From: Saccharum officinarum
Lineage: Eukaryota > Streptophyta > Magnoliopsida > Poales > Poaceae
Length of the DNA: 64,000 bases
Direction of reading: 5' to 3'
Assembly: GCA_020631735.1 (NCBI GenBank)
Contig: CM036199.1
Location: forward strand, 19,199,553 to 19,263,552
Shown: positions 1 through 11,291 of the stretch, one piece after another
How positions within the stretch are numbered: position 1 is the first letter of the stretch
Layout: the number at the start of each line of letters is the position of its first letter
The notes under the pieces: model-generated
Databases searched by the model: none
Seen by the model: the letters and a program-made list of their open reading frames with translations, nothing else
Told to the model about the DNA's origin: nothing
Position numbers and translations under genes: made by a program

Positions 1-270
1 TTTTTTTTTAGTTATTATTTTATTTCGATTTAGTTATTTAGTAAGTAAGTAGTAGTATACTAAATTCGTCATTTTTAGTTATAGTATGTAATTTTTAGTA
101 GTTAGTAGTAGTTAATATCTTTTTTTAGTTAATTAATTAGTTAGTTAGTAGTGAATAATTAGTAGTTAGTAGTTAATTCATATTTATTAGAGACCTATTA
201 CTTATTATGTTTTAAATATACTGGAGTAAAATAATTATACTTAGTACGCTTAGTTATGTTTTCGAACTAG

Positions 271-2047
271 ATGGACAACCTAGTGAGCATTTATTATGGA
301 GGAACTGTAGAACGAGATCGCTATGGATATGTTGAGCTTGTGGACATGCAAAGTGTGCCTGTGCTATTCAATGAGAGGCCATCATTCAGTGAGTTGACTG
401 CAAGAGCTCGTGAGGAGGTACATAGCCGGACGGATGATGGCATCATAGTTGATGGTGTACTTCACTTTGGTTACCCTCCCAACATGCTAAGGAAGATGAT
501 CCCAATAGGTTGTGCAGATCAGTGGGACAACTATGTGAGATCGGCTATGAAAAGCCAGTTCCAAAGTTTGGATGTGGTTGTGCAGCGGGTGCTCGTTGAT
601 CCAATCCCTCTTGGGTTGTCCCCGCCAATGGGTGAGCACGCATGTTTTGAACCTCCCGTCTTGGAACGTGATGTGGATGCGGAGGTCCCGCCTATGGTTC
701 CCGATGCACAATCTGCCCCTAACGATGTGGCACATCCTCCTCAGGAGATCCCGTTGACACAGAATCATCCTAGTAAGTGTCAATTAGGTGTCCTATTTTT
801 CTTTGAAACTTAAGTCTTTTCTTTTCATCCACTCTTCTTATCATCTCTTCTTCGTTGTTGCAATATTGCAGGAGATGTTCCCGATAATGAGGGCGCTCCT
901 GCGGATGATGCTCAAGTCCAGATTGGAGATGGAATCCGCGCCTCCAATAGTGTTGAAATTATGAATGATTCAGAGCCATATGAGATCGCAAGGGCTGTTG
1001 ATTCTGACGATGATCGTCCCGTTGGAGAGCTCACAGAGAGTGACGTTGAGATGCTTAGGCGTATTTTTCCCGGCCGTCGTGATCCTCTGATTCATGAGTT
1101 CAGTGATCTTACTCATTCAGATCAGGCGTTTGCAGAAGGACGTGATGATGAGCTGCAGGAAGCTCCAGAGGCTGGTCCTAGTATGGAGATAGAGAAGGGT
1201 AGGGTTTTCAATGACCTCCCTGCATTGAAGAGGTGGTTGCAAGCGTTTGCAGTGCTACGCAAGAGACCGTTTAAGGTCCTGCATTCCTATGTGGAGCGGC
1301 GTTACACGGTTGTGTGTGACAAGGAACGGTGTCCATGGAGAGTTTGTGCAAGGAAGCAAAAGGTTTCAGGAAAGTGGAAGATCACAAGAGTTGTTGGGCC
1401 GCATACCTGTTCCTCACATGACCTGAACACAAAGCATCGGCAGTTGACATCAACCCTCATTGCCAAGCGGTTGATGAAAGTATTACAGGGAGAGCCGAAT
1501 ATGAAGGTCAGGACAATTATCAAAATAGTTAATGAGGTATATGGAGGATATGACATAAGTTATGGCAAAGCCTGGAGGGCTAAGCAGCGTGCGTGGAAGA
1601 TGATATATGGGGACTGGGAGGATGGCTACGAGCAGCTTCCAGTACTTCTCAATGCAATCCAAGCAGTGAATCCGGGCATGCATTACGAGTACATCCCTAG
1701 GCCAGACGCATGAAAAGATGGGAGGCAGATATTCTTTCGTGCTTTCTGGTGCTTCCCTCAGTGTGTCGAGGCCTTTAGGCACTGCCGTCCAGTCTTCTCC
1801 ATTGATGGTACATTCTTGATTGGCAAGTACCGTGGCACACTACTCATAGCCATATCATGTGACGCAAACAATAAACTTGTTCCTTTGGCATTTGGTTTGG
1901 TTGAGAGGGAGAATAATGATAGCTGGGGATGGTTCTTGAGGCTAGTCCGGATACATGTGGTTGGGGTCTGCAGCAAATTCAATTGTTTGAAATCCACTGT
2001 TCAAAATCACATAGCGGTGGAGGGGTCTGCAGCAAATTCAATTGTTT
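271..2047 (+). pseudogene. MULE (MuDR-type) transposase, broken
   Basis: The start ATG at 271 opens an exon to 772; a GT-AG intron (773-871) keeps the frame into 872 onward. The N-terminal part resembles the long leader of grass MuDR-like transposases. Residues encoded by about 1195-1440 look like the MuDR DNA-binding domain, with Cys-rich VCDKERCPW and a later HTC motif. The in-frame TGA at 1711-1713 interrupts the protein. Past it the same frame continues into the start of the MULE transposase core (FSIDGTFLIGKYRGTLL, then ISCDANNKLVPLAFGLVE) and stops at 2045-2047. The catalytic core is cut off after its first acidic residue region, well short of the usual full transposase. It is a pseudogene for two independent reasons: the internal stop and the missing C-terminal half. 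Confidence 0.85.
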
Positions 2048-2055
2048 GAAATCCA
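1963..2055. repeat. 34-bp direct repeat at the deletion junction
   Basis: A 34-base word beginning GGGGTCTGCAGC occurs at 1963-1996 and again at 2022-2055, offset 59 bp. It lies exactly where the transposase reading frame loses similarity and the opposing GRF gene ends. It may be a footprint of the event that deleted the middle of the element. Confidence 0.85.
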
Positions 2056-2125
2056 ATTATTAAGCAGAACTTCATATGACACAAATTAATTAATAAACAA
2101 AAGCAGTTTCTCACAATAAATGTAC

Positions 2126-2434
2126 TGCGGCGCTGACGCTCTGTTGGTTCCCATGCAAAATTAGAACACATCCAATATCTCTGCTTATATGTTGCCTCAT
2201 CTTCGGAAATTTCAACCTTGCAAGGATCACCACAAAAACACATTGGTATTGGGACACCGCTAGGGAGCGGCTTTAGGACGTATGGACTTTCGGTCATCCG
2301 TCCATAGCTATAATTCAATAAATACGGTCAATATAACAAAACAATTAACAATAAATCTTAAAAATAAAGGTTTATTATACGATGAAACGAATGTACACAT
2401 ACCTTTGTTTTCTAGCTTTCCCACGCCTAGGCAT
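2126..2434 (-). pseudogene. GRF-type zinc-finger protein of the MULE, truncated
   Basis: On the minus strand, exon 1 starts with ATG at 2434 and ends at 2403 before a GT donor. Exon 2 runs 2307-2126 after a TAG acceptor. It encodes a short basic N-terminus (MPRRGKARKQ) followed by a GRF-like finger: CFCGDPCKV, then YKQRYWMCSNF, with paired Cys, Gly-Asp-Pro and the Arg-Tyr-Trp-x-Cys signature. Grass genomes hold many such small GRF proteins linked to transposons. Downstream exons expected for these proteins are absent: the reading frame runs into the deletion junction with the convergent transposase. A role in the transposon life cycle is inference; GRF fingers generally bind nucleic acid. Confidence 0.65.
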
Positions 2435-2694
2435 CCTACGGTTCAACAATACATATGTATTTCAAAATTTTGAAGTTCATAGGTAAAAAATATGCCTTCA
2501 TTTTACCAAATCGATTCGAATAAATTAAGGAAGGGTGACAGGATACCTACCTCTCGAAGATCCACGGATAAAATCCAACTTCTCACGGTCCAATTGCTCG
2601 ATTATAGAGCAACGGAAAAGTGTCTAAATGAAAAACCCGAAGAGAATGAGTAAGAAAACGGGAATGACCGGGGATAGGAAGGGGGCAGGCTATA

Positions 2695-2978
2695 TTATGG
2701 GTGCTTGGCGCCATGCAGCATGGCTCCAAAGCTTGGCGCCATGGATCTTGGCGCCAAGGCTTGGCGCCATGCTCCATGGCACCAAGCTACGCCACGTAGA
2801 TTCCCGTGGAGCCACGTCGGATGCCTCTTGGCGCCAGGATACATGGCGCCATGACGTTGTAGCTTGGCGCCATGGTCCATGGCGCCAAGCTGAGGGTCCA
2901 TTTTTTGAAATCTTTCCGTCAGGGGCCTATTTGAGAGAATCTTTCAAAAAAAAGGGCCAAAAAAACAAAAAAAGACGG
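2695..2978. repeat. MULE terminal region with GGCGCC palindromes
   Basis: About eight copies of GGCGCCA in CTTGGCGCCAAG-type palindromes lie within roughly 200 bp (2705-2890). A conserved tail follows: a CTTTCCGTCAGG-like stretch, TTTGAGAGAATC, an A-rich run and GACGG. The same order, inverted, forms both ends of 9191-11291 and 26233-27526. Confidence 0.8.
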
Positions 2979-3773
2979 TGCGACTGAATGCGCCTTGTTC
3001 TGGAGCTTTGAGAATAGATCTGCAGCAGAATAACATTGCATCCAAATCTTCTTTCAGTTCTTATATTTGTATCATCAGGATCATCTGTATCTTGACCTGC
3101 ACAAGCTTCTTAGATCAAGACAATGAATTAAGATTTGTGAGCAGATAACTGAAAAATAGAATTTCAGTGCATACCTGACCTTGGCCGTGCAGGTAACTGA
3201 AAACATTCAGTATTAGTTTCCATGGACGTGCTCACCTGTGAAGCTCACCCGCGATGTGCTTGCCTCGTCTGGATGCGCCCTGCTCCGATCCCGGTGCCGC
3301 CTGCTCGCCACGGATCGGCTCTGCCCCGCCCCGGTGCCGGCGCCCTGCTCGCTCCGCTCTTCCCCGGTGCCGGCGCCGCTTGCTCGCCGCGGAGCGGCTC
3401 TACTCCGCCCCGCCCCGCTCCGGTGCCGGCGCCCTGCTCGCCCCGCCTTGCCCCAGTGCCGACGCCGCCTGCTCGCCACTCGCCCTCCGCGTGAGGAGGG
3501 AGGCAGGAAGAAGACGGCTTCGGTGAGGATTTTTGACGCGATTTTCCCCCCTCGCGCGCGAGTGCGCAGCTGGATCCTCGCGGTGTCGGCTCAAGACGAC
3601 GGCTCCGTACAACGCGAAGCCAGCCATTGAGTTCGCCTGGGAGCACGAGCGCTTGCCGTCGTCTCACGACGCGACGGCTCCGCTCTCTCTCCTCATTTAC
3701 TGTAGCGAACGGGGGGGATTTTTGCAAAACTGCCGTCTGGAGGCGACGGCCAGCACGGCCGTTGTACGTGCCC
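2979..3773. other. Intergenic, with a GC-rich imperfect tandem repeat
   Basis: No gene recognised. From about 3285 to 3480 a motif of the type GGTGCCGGCGCC followed by TGCTCGC recurs five times, giving long open frames on both strands by composition alone. These open frames have no codon logic or known domain and I do not call them genes. Confidence 0.6.
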
Positions 3774-3776
3774 TTA

Positions 3777-4708
3777 GAGCATCTCCAACAGTTTGGTAAA
3801 ATTCACTTGTCAAATGTTGTGTTTTAGCAAGTTGTTAAAAGAATATGCCAAGTTAAAAATAGGCTCTCTCCAACAATTCTCTATTTTGAACTTGCCAAAT
3901 CAAAAAAACAAGAAAAGGCCCACCACAAAGGTAGTTGACCGGTACCTTTTTTCCCCTCGCGCCGTACTATCCACGCGCGCGTGAGACGCCGCGGCCGCCG
4001 CAGAAACTTTCTCACTCACATTTGTATTACCTACATATTTATATTTAATCCAGTTGAACAATGCAATGCTCAAATGTAATCGTGATTTGTTTTAACTCAA
4101 GCATTGAACTCTTTATTGAAGTATGAAATTCATTTGTGTTTATGATTTATACGTCCATATACTTGTTATTTGAGTTGGCTGTATGTGCATGGAACATCGA
4201 ACAGATGGCGTGTACACCTGATAGCATTAGATGATGCAGGTCTGTTCAGAAGAAAATGCCAAGCTCCTGTCCTCCAATCAGCGTCGACGATGTGATCATT
4301 GCCGAGGACAGCACCTGCCGGCCAGGATCTTCTGCGGGATCTGGACGCCGCCAAGACGAGGCCGCGGACTTGGCGTGGACTGGATGCGCGATGACAGAGC
4401 CGGGCGTGGAACAGGAGATCGCGATACTATATGGGGCACGATCGGCGCGGGAACGAGAGGACAGATTGTCGTCGGTGGCGCGGGAACGAGAGGAGGATTT
4501 TTCACCGCACGCGCGGGAAGGAAAACGCGGCCGCGCGCGAGGGATCGCAACTGGGATACGCGCGCGGATATATGCGCGCGCGGACGTGACATTTGGCAAC
4601 TTGGGAAAAATAGCAACCTCTTTTACCAAACCGTTGGAGAAGGAATTTTGCTTATTTTGCCAAATTTTAAAGATGACAACTTCTTTTACCAAACTGTTGG
4701 AGATGCTC
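3777..4708. mobile_element. PIF/Harbinger-type non-autonomous element
   Basis: The left terminus GAGCATCTCCAACAG at 3777 and right terminus CTGTTGGAGATGCTC ending at 4708 are perfect inverted repeats that extend imperfectly inward (TTTGGTAAAA on the left, TTTTACCAAA on the right). The direct repeat TTA flanks both sides (3774-3776 and 4709-4711), which fits the TWA target of PIF/Harbinger elements. The 932-bp interior has a GC-rich core but no transposase. Confidence 0.8.
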
Positions 4709-4711
4709 TTA

Positions 4712-5090
4712 GGGATTCAAAGAGCAACTGCAGATGCCGTTTTTCATGGAGGTCATCATATTAATGAGTTGGACCATTTGGAAGGCAATAAATGACAAGG
4801 TTTTCCGGCAGATTGATCAAAATCTTCAAATATCAAAGCAAAACTTCATAGTTGAGTTCCAGCTTTTATTGCTGCGAACAAAAAGAAGCTACCATGCAGA
4901 AATTGATCAATGGATTGCAGATTTAACTTAGCTTGGTTTCTTTCGGTGGTAGCTTTGCTTTTTCTCATTTTTTTTATCTTAACTCTCCCTCCCTCCTGGC
5001 TCTCAGTCTGTATGTTCTGTACTATTTGTTTTAGTTAATAAATTTGCTGTAGGGGTGCAAACCCCTCCAGTTTTCCTCCCAAAAAAACCC
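4712..5090 (+). mobile_element. 5'-truncated LINE, 3' end
   Basis: The reading frame with ATG at 4734, ending at 4931, gives the C-terminal tail of a plant non-LTR retroelement polyprotein: PFFMEVIILMSWTIWKA, then a basic amphipathic stretch and DQWIADLT before the stop. Similar tails end grass LINE reverse transcriptases. A T/C-rich 3' UTR follows with TTAATAAATTTGCTG and an A-run at about 5084-5090. The upstream part is missing because the insertion is 5'-truncated or interrupted by the Harbinger element. The LINE ends about 225 bp past the stop of the GH36 gene on the opposite strand. Confidence 0.7.
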
Positions 5091-5313
5091 TCTTCATAGT
5101 TTATATATACAATGTCCATCACATTACAGCAGCCCAGGTGGCATGAAAATCATATACAACAGATATTTGCAGCACAGCATACTGCTACACAATCAAATCC
5201 AACAAGAACAATGTTTCTTTGGAACATTATCTCAACGTGCACGTGTGGTGGTTACTGAAGAACGCAGCAGAAATTGCATGCTGGAGCGTAAGAATCACAA
5301 GGGTAAATGTCGT

Positions 5314-8300
5314 TCATGAAGCTTTGTAGACAATCTCAACGTGTCTCAGGTTGTCCTGGGAGGAAGAAGGGGGGAGATAAAAGGTCAGCAGGCCATCCTC
5401 TGCATGAGCGAACTCCACTTCGTTTTCATCAACTCTACAAAGCTCTGGCCTGGTGGCTGAATATGCCCCAAACCGCCCTGGTCCTTGGCATCTGATATGA
5501 ATTGTCGTAGCTGAAGAATCTGCAGTGCTTGAAACATTGTGAAGTGCACCACCGGAGTTGAACATGTCGATCAGCCCAAGAGGCGCAAACCGAACAACTT
5601 CGCTGAAAATCTGGTGTAAGAAACAAAGAATTTCTGTAAAAACATGATATTTACAATGCGGAATACATGTAAGAAGGGAGGGGAGGGGAAAGTAATCTGA
5701 CGTCTGACCTTTATTGGTGAAATGTTGTAAATCTCACATGTCATAGTAGACAGTGAAACCTCCAAACTTTGGTGCTTCTGAAGCCTTGAAAGAGAACCTG
5801 GAAGACAAAATAGAGGGCTAGTCAGTCACTAATGGTATAGTGATAAGATGGGATTGTTAGAAAGAAACAGTCAGCCAACAATATTTACATGAACTGAAAG
5901 CATATACTGCAGTCTCTCCATTCCAATCATCACCAGCTATCTCCTCGAGAGATTCTACATCGGACGGTGAGAGCTGACCAGTGATGTTTATGTTGATAGG
6001 AACATAAGCAGTTTCTTTCACTGGCCAAACCCATTGTCCAGCTCCCTGACAATTGAACACTCCAGTTACACCAGTGAAATTGTTCACGTTCCATATCTTC
6101 AGCAGACTGCAGAAGAATTCACAGATTAGTATGCTATAAGGAACAACTTAGTAGCAAAAGAAAATGGTAAAGCTATATTCGTGCTCATACCTTTTGCCAT
6201 CCATGACTGGATCAGTGAACAGACAATCGCGTGTAGGACGACCAGCATACCTTGCTCTTAGAATCGAGCCGTCTGGTAGAACAAGCTTTTTTAGAACACT
6301 GAAATCATGCACCCCGGGTTTGTCGCTGCATATCACAACAAATATACATGCATGGTGAACTCCTGTGCTTGGGTTAAAAGCAACCACAAGAAAATAACTA
6401 GAGGATAGAAGTAAATGGTCTACACAAAACTACCTGACATAAACACCACCTCCACTCAGGGCTCTAGCTGCTCCGTGAAATTCCGCTGACTCATGCTTGC
6501 TCTTCACAAGGAAAATGAAAATTAGCTGCTACTGGAGTATAGAAACAAGCCTAAACATACTGCTCGAGATGTCAAAATCTCACATGGAACATATCCCAGT
6601 CAGGTATGAAGATTTCTCCCAACAATAGGCTATTGAATGCCACAGAAGCGATGTGCAGAGTTTGCAGTGTTGGTTCCCGAGGCATGAAATCTTCTGAGGC
6701 TCTAGCAACTGCACTCTTCAAGGCACTAGAAAACAACCAAGAATTATATCAGATTCTATCTACACAGTAGCTCATATTTTCCACAGCTAGAAATATGCTA
6801 CCTAAAGATGCTGTCTGAATTGTGACTCATGCAGCAGATTAGGTTGTTTGTTTTGAAGTTCTGGGCAATGGATTTCTCAAGAGCCTGCTGATACTTTCGA
6901 GTTACTGCAACACGACCACCAAATCCGCGTCCAAGAGTTTCCAACACGTTTTGAACATCAACCTTCACGCCATCCACACCCACACTAGAAAGGTAGCTGT
7001 GCTGATCATTGTAGAACTCATATATCTTGTCAGGATCAACGATGCCCACTCCAAATTTCTCCAAGCTGTCCATGGCAATATCCCTCAGATTCGCAACATT
7101 ACCCGGTGATTGGACTGGGTAAACAAACTCTGGATTATACTTTTTCATCGCATCAGATGTTGCTAAGATGCCTCCCCAATATCCAAGTAAAGCATGCCAC
7201 ATGTAGACGTACCTATGGTTTCATGCATTGCATTCTAATCAGCCGAAAATAATATGAATAATATGAAGATTAAGTCATCATAGAACAAGTACTTTGACAA
7301 AAAAAAAACAATTACTTGACTCCATGTTTTTCTTTTATCTTCTTAATGAGGTCCTCAAGATTCTTGCAGGTTTCTCCCCTGAACTTATGGTTCTCCTTCA
7401 TATCACTCAGCCTATGCGCAAATCTGGCATAATTACAATACAAATCAGGAACCGACCCTCACCCTGTGCGCACTTTTATGGGTTACCAAAGGATGAAACA
7501 CTAACACGGCCTGCTCACGGATGGCTTCGTCCGCTTCCTTGAATTCGTCAACTGTTTCTTGCCAACCATCGTCTATAATCAGAAACCTTGGTGGAACACC
7601 ACCTTCACGCAGACTGTAGGACAAGAAATGCATTATCACTTTATCAGTAAGTGATAGCTATGAATAGGAGGCAAAAGATGCTCTTCTTAGTGTGTATTCC
7701 AAGTGAACATTTGTTCTTGCAAACCTTTGAAGGCCCTCCTCAATCCCACTTGGGTTAACAGCTTTGTAAAACGCATCCCAAGTGCACCACCCAAACCAGT
7801 CCAAATTTGAAGGGATCTGATATTTTGTGATGAATGTAAACAAGACATGAGAAAAAGAGAAGATATGAAAAGCTGCCCAAGAAGCAACATTACCAAATCA
7901 GGTGAAATGAGCATAGCTTTACCTCCTTATGCTCTATATGACTGAAAGTTCCTTTGATCTTGGACACCATCCTAAATGAAGAAGTTGAACAATTAAGCCA
8001 ATTGTTGAAAAGACCATGTCCATGTGGTATTTTAAGACTTCTTTTTTATCGACTGTGCCTAAGCAAGTACAAGAGGAGTGTTATTTTAGGACTTGTGTAA
8101 GAGAATGGCATTACTTGATGGATTCCTTCAGAAGCTTGAAGGGGTTGTCCCCTGAGTTGATGAACACTGCATCAACTGCTTCCATTGTCTGGACATCAGG
8201 ATCACCTACCAACAGTGTAGCATTTCCTCTCTCAGGAATTCCAATCAAAATCCAAAGTTGTGCACATATTGATGCAATCGACGGATGGAGTACTTAAAGT

Positions 8301-9054
8301 TTCAAATTTCATCAGATGGCAGCAGACAAAGCTCACCGCTCTCGAAGCAGAACTGGAGCTCGTCCTCGGGGCTCCCCTGGAGGCTGGCTCGGAAGCCGCC
8401 GTCAAGAACCGGCAGCATAAGCGCGTACAGTGAGCCACGCTCCGTCGCGGCCGCAGAACCCGCCTCAATCGTGGACTCCAGAAGCAGCATCTGCGTCTCC
8501 GCCGGCACAGCCGCCGCGCCGACGCCCGTGGCCGGCATCATCCACCAGATCTTGAACCTGAACAGTGACAACCACCTCCACCCACTGCGCGGTCACCGAT
8601 CCAAGAACGAAACCATCAGCCACGAATCGAATCGGTGGCAGAGGCGCCTGCACGCACGACACGAGTACGACTAACGAGTGACTTACCTAGCCAGGTGTCC
8701 GACGGAGAACACGTGGCGGCTGGACGCGGCCGCCGCCCTGGCTCCGAGGAACGCGGCGCGCGCGTCGTCGTCGGCGACGCCGGCACCGGCAGGACGTAGG
8801 GTGACGTTGGGCGGGGCGCGGACAAGGAGCTCGCGCCCACCAACCAGCAGGGACCCGCGCTCGAGCTGCGCCATACTCTGCTGCCGTAGCGTGGGCGTGA
8901 TGGTGCTGATTTCCTGGTAGCCTCCTGGCATTGCACTGCGGAGGAGTCGGCGACCGCGGTGGCAGCAGCATCGCGATGCCTTATACGACGGAGAAGGGAG
9001 CAAGAGCGAGCACGGCGGGCGCGAGGCCATCATGAGGAGCCTTGTCAGCGCCAT
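5314..9054 (-). CDS. Raffinose synthase / seed imbibition (SIP) family protein, GH36
   Basis: Minus-strand exons: 9054-8687, 8557-8337, 8205-8115, 7971-7923, 7816-7725, 7613-7506, 7423-7316, 7212-6802, 6725-6584, 6501-6434, 6325-6191, 6106-5889, 5797-5709, 5610-5314. All introns are GT-AG and phases join without a stop, giving 798 residues. The family makes or breaks raffinose-series sugars by galactosyl transfer from galactinol, or acts as alkaline alpha-galactosidase. Hallmarks are [41 protein letters not shown] (likely nucleophile Asp431) and RASEDF (likely acid/base Asp495). A second in-frame ATG at 8874 gives 738 residues and matches the usual family start; the extra 60 residues are Arg/Ser/Ala-rich and could be a plastid transit peptide. 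True raffinose synthase versus SIP-type hydrolase cannot be settled here. Confidence 0.93.
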
Positions 9055-9367
9055 GTAGGAAACGCGTCAGACGTTGAACTCCGGCCGTCCCGCGTGTCAA
9101 GATAAGCTAGTATTGGAGTATTGGGCATGTGGTGGTTTTTGTGGCCTGTGGGGCATGGCCGCGTGAGTGCGTGAGACGTGCGGAAGGCGACCGTCTTTTT
9201 TGTTATTTTAAATACTTTTTTTCGAAAAATTCTCTCAATTTCCTTGGCGAAGAGATTTTGGAAAATAGATCCAGAACTTGGCGTCATCCACGCTGACGTC
9301 AAGCCCCTATGCCATTTGGCTGACGACGCCGAGCTGACGGTGACGTGGCAGCCACCTTGGCGCCATC

Positions 9368-9783
9368 GTCATTGGCGCCAAGCCTGGCGCCATGGATCTT
9401 GGCGTCGAGCTGTTGGAATTGGAAAAAGTCTACTTCACCCCCTTAACTATTGGAGCTGGACTACTTAACCCTCTCAACTATGAAACGATCTATTCTTCCC
9501 CCTAAACTTTTCAAAACCAGTCAAATTACCCCCAGACGATTTTGAAACGGCGGATTTGGTACAGTAACCGCCGTCGTCATTGGCGCCAAGCCTGGCGCTA
9601 TGGATCTTGGCGTCGAGCTGTTGGAATTGGAAAAAGTCTACTTCACCCCCTCAACTATTGGAGCTGGACTACTTAACCCTCTCAACAATGAAACGGTCTA
9701 TTCTACCCCTAAACTTTTCAAAACTGGTCAAATTACCCTAGGCGGTTTTGAAACGGCGGATTTGGTACGGATTGCTACAGTAA
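9368..9783. repeat. 208-bp tandem duplication across the hairpin's left border
   Basis: Bases 9368-9575 are repeated at 9576 onward with a 208-bp offset. The unit contains host MULE sequence (GTCATTGGCGCCAAGCC) plus the first part of the hairpin arm, so the duplication happened after the hairpin inserted. The copies differ by scattered substitutions. Confidence 0.85.
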
Positions 9784-10350
9784 CCGCTGGTTTACTACAG
9801 CGCCGGCGGTTTTGCCTTTTTCTTTTTTATTTATTTCGGCCGAATCTTTAAAAAATCATAGTAAATCACAGAAAAATCATAAAATAAAAAATCTAATTTT
9901 GTTGGACTCCACATAAGTAGATCTATACAGTGAACATATAATATGATGTGCTTTAGTACAAAGTTTTTGATGTAGATTTTGATCTATTTTTTCTGTAATT
10001 TGGACTCCAATTTTGTTATATTAAAGCATACCATATTATATATTCACTGTGTAGATCTACTCATGTGGAGTCCAACAAAATTAGATTTTTTATTTTATAA
10101 TTTTTCTGTAATTTACTATGATTTTTCAAAGATTCAACCAAAATAAAAAAAGACAAAACCGTTGGTACTGTAGCAAGACCGCGGTTGCCGTAGCAATACC
10201 GGAGGTACTGTAGCAAAATCACTGTCTGAAAACCGCCTGGGGGTAATTTGACCGGTTTTGAAAAGTTCAGTGAGTAGAATAGACCGTTTCATAGTTGAGG
10301 GGGTTAAGTAGTCCACCCCTAATAGTTGAGGGGTGAAGTAGACTTTTTCC
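9421..10350. mobile_element. Hairpin (fold-back) element, copy H1
   Basis: It begins GGAAAAAGTC and ends GACTTTTTCC. The arms are inverted repeats nearly to the centre, around 9990. The 10-bp direct repeat TGTTGGAATT flanks it exactly (9411-9420, 10351-10360). It is nested in the MULE at 9191-11291. Arms contain CTCAACTATGAAACGG and repeated GCTACAGTAACCG words. Target duplication length points to the Mutator superfamily. The left arm was later tandemly duplicated. Confidence 0.85.
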
Positions 10351-11291
10351 TGTTGGAATTTGTTAAGTCTGTAATTTTACCATGACATTTACCATGAGAT
10401 GGACATACAAAAATTTATTAAGTCTATAAATTTACCATGAGATGGACATGTTGGAATTTGCTAAGTCTAGAATTTTACCATGACATTACTAAATTTAAAG
10501 TTATCATGAGACCAAATTCTATCATATAGTAAAAATTATAAGCTCAGCTAAGTCTGATTTTTTATCATGACTAAGTCTAAAATTGACGAGACTTGTTTTG
10601 TTGTCATCTCCTCGTAGAGTATTCAAACTCGTAGTAAGGTATTAAGTTGATTTGTTATACAAATTTTAAATATCCAAGTCATGGTAAAATTTTAAATTTT
10701 TCAATGTCCAAATCATAGCAAAAATTCAGACTTAGCCATATTTTCATCTCATGATAAATTTAAAAACTTAGCCAAATTCTAGCATAGTCAAGTCATAGTA
10801 AATCTGGATTTTTGCTACAGTTTGGATATGTTAGAATACCAACTACCATGGGATAGACATATGGAAAAATGACTTTTTTACCGTGACTTGGACATTTACA
10901 TATTTGAATTTTTATTATGACTTGGATATTGAGAAATGTGGTTAACTCTAGAGTTTTTACAGTGACTTTCTGTTGGATCACTTAGAACAACCTAGAAATA
11001 CTTAGAATAAAAAAATGATATACATGGTAACAGATCTATGGCGCCAGGCTTGGCGCCAATGACGACGACGCCAAGGTTGGCGCCAAGGTGGCTGTCACGT
11101 CACTGCCAGCTTAGCGTCGTTGGTCAAGGGCATGGGGGCTTGGCGTTAACGTCAACGGCGCCAAGCTGTGTTACCTTGGCGTCAACGTAGATGGTGCCAA
11201 ACTCTGAGTTCATTTTCTAAAATCTTTTCGTCAGAGATATATTTAAGAGAATCTCTCGAAAAAAGGTTAAAAAATAATAAAAAAAAGACAG

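Larger units (their letters stand above)
1..2978. mobile_element. Mutator-like element, left end outside window, internally deleted
   Basis: The block holds a broken MULE transposase on the plus strand, a broken GRF zinc-finger gene on the minus strand, and on the right a GGCGCC-rich terminal region ending in a purine run and GACGG at 2978. The same terminal sequence bounds two other elements in the window (9191-11291 and 26233-27526). This supports reading the block as one element whose left terminus precedes base 1. Positions 1-270 are AT-rich with repeated TAGTTAGT-type words and no gene. The two genes meet head-on near 2000-2060, where both are cut short, so I infer an internal deletion. 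The right boundary is by comparison only; no target-site duplication can be tested because the left end is missing. Confidence 0.7.
9191..11291. mobile_element. Non-autonomous MULE with GGCGCC-rich long terminal inverted repeats
   Basis: The left end CCGTCTTTTTT at 9191 and the right end (reverse complement CTGTCTTTTTT at 11291) start inverted repeats of about 220-250 bp. These contain TTTCGAAAAATTCTC-type sequence, TTGGCGTCATCCACG-like words and several GGCGCCA palindromes. The interior is AT-rich, built of degenerate words such as CCATGAGATGGACAT and AAGTCATGGTAAAA, with no transposase. Flanks carry TGCGGAAGGC and TGCGAAGGC, a plausible imperfect 9-10 bp target duplication set two bases off each end. 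It lies about 135 bp upstream of the first ATG of the GH36 gene. A hairpin element is nested inside. Confidence 0.75.

Noticed and set aside
3222..3727. GC-rich open frames on both strands
   Set aside because: Produced by an imperfect tandem repeat of GGTGCCGGCGCC type; all frames are equally open and none has a known domain.
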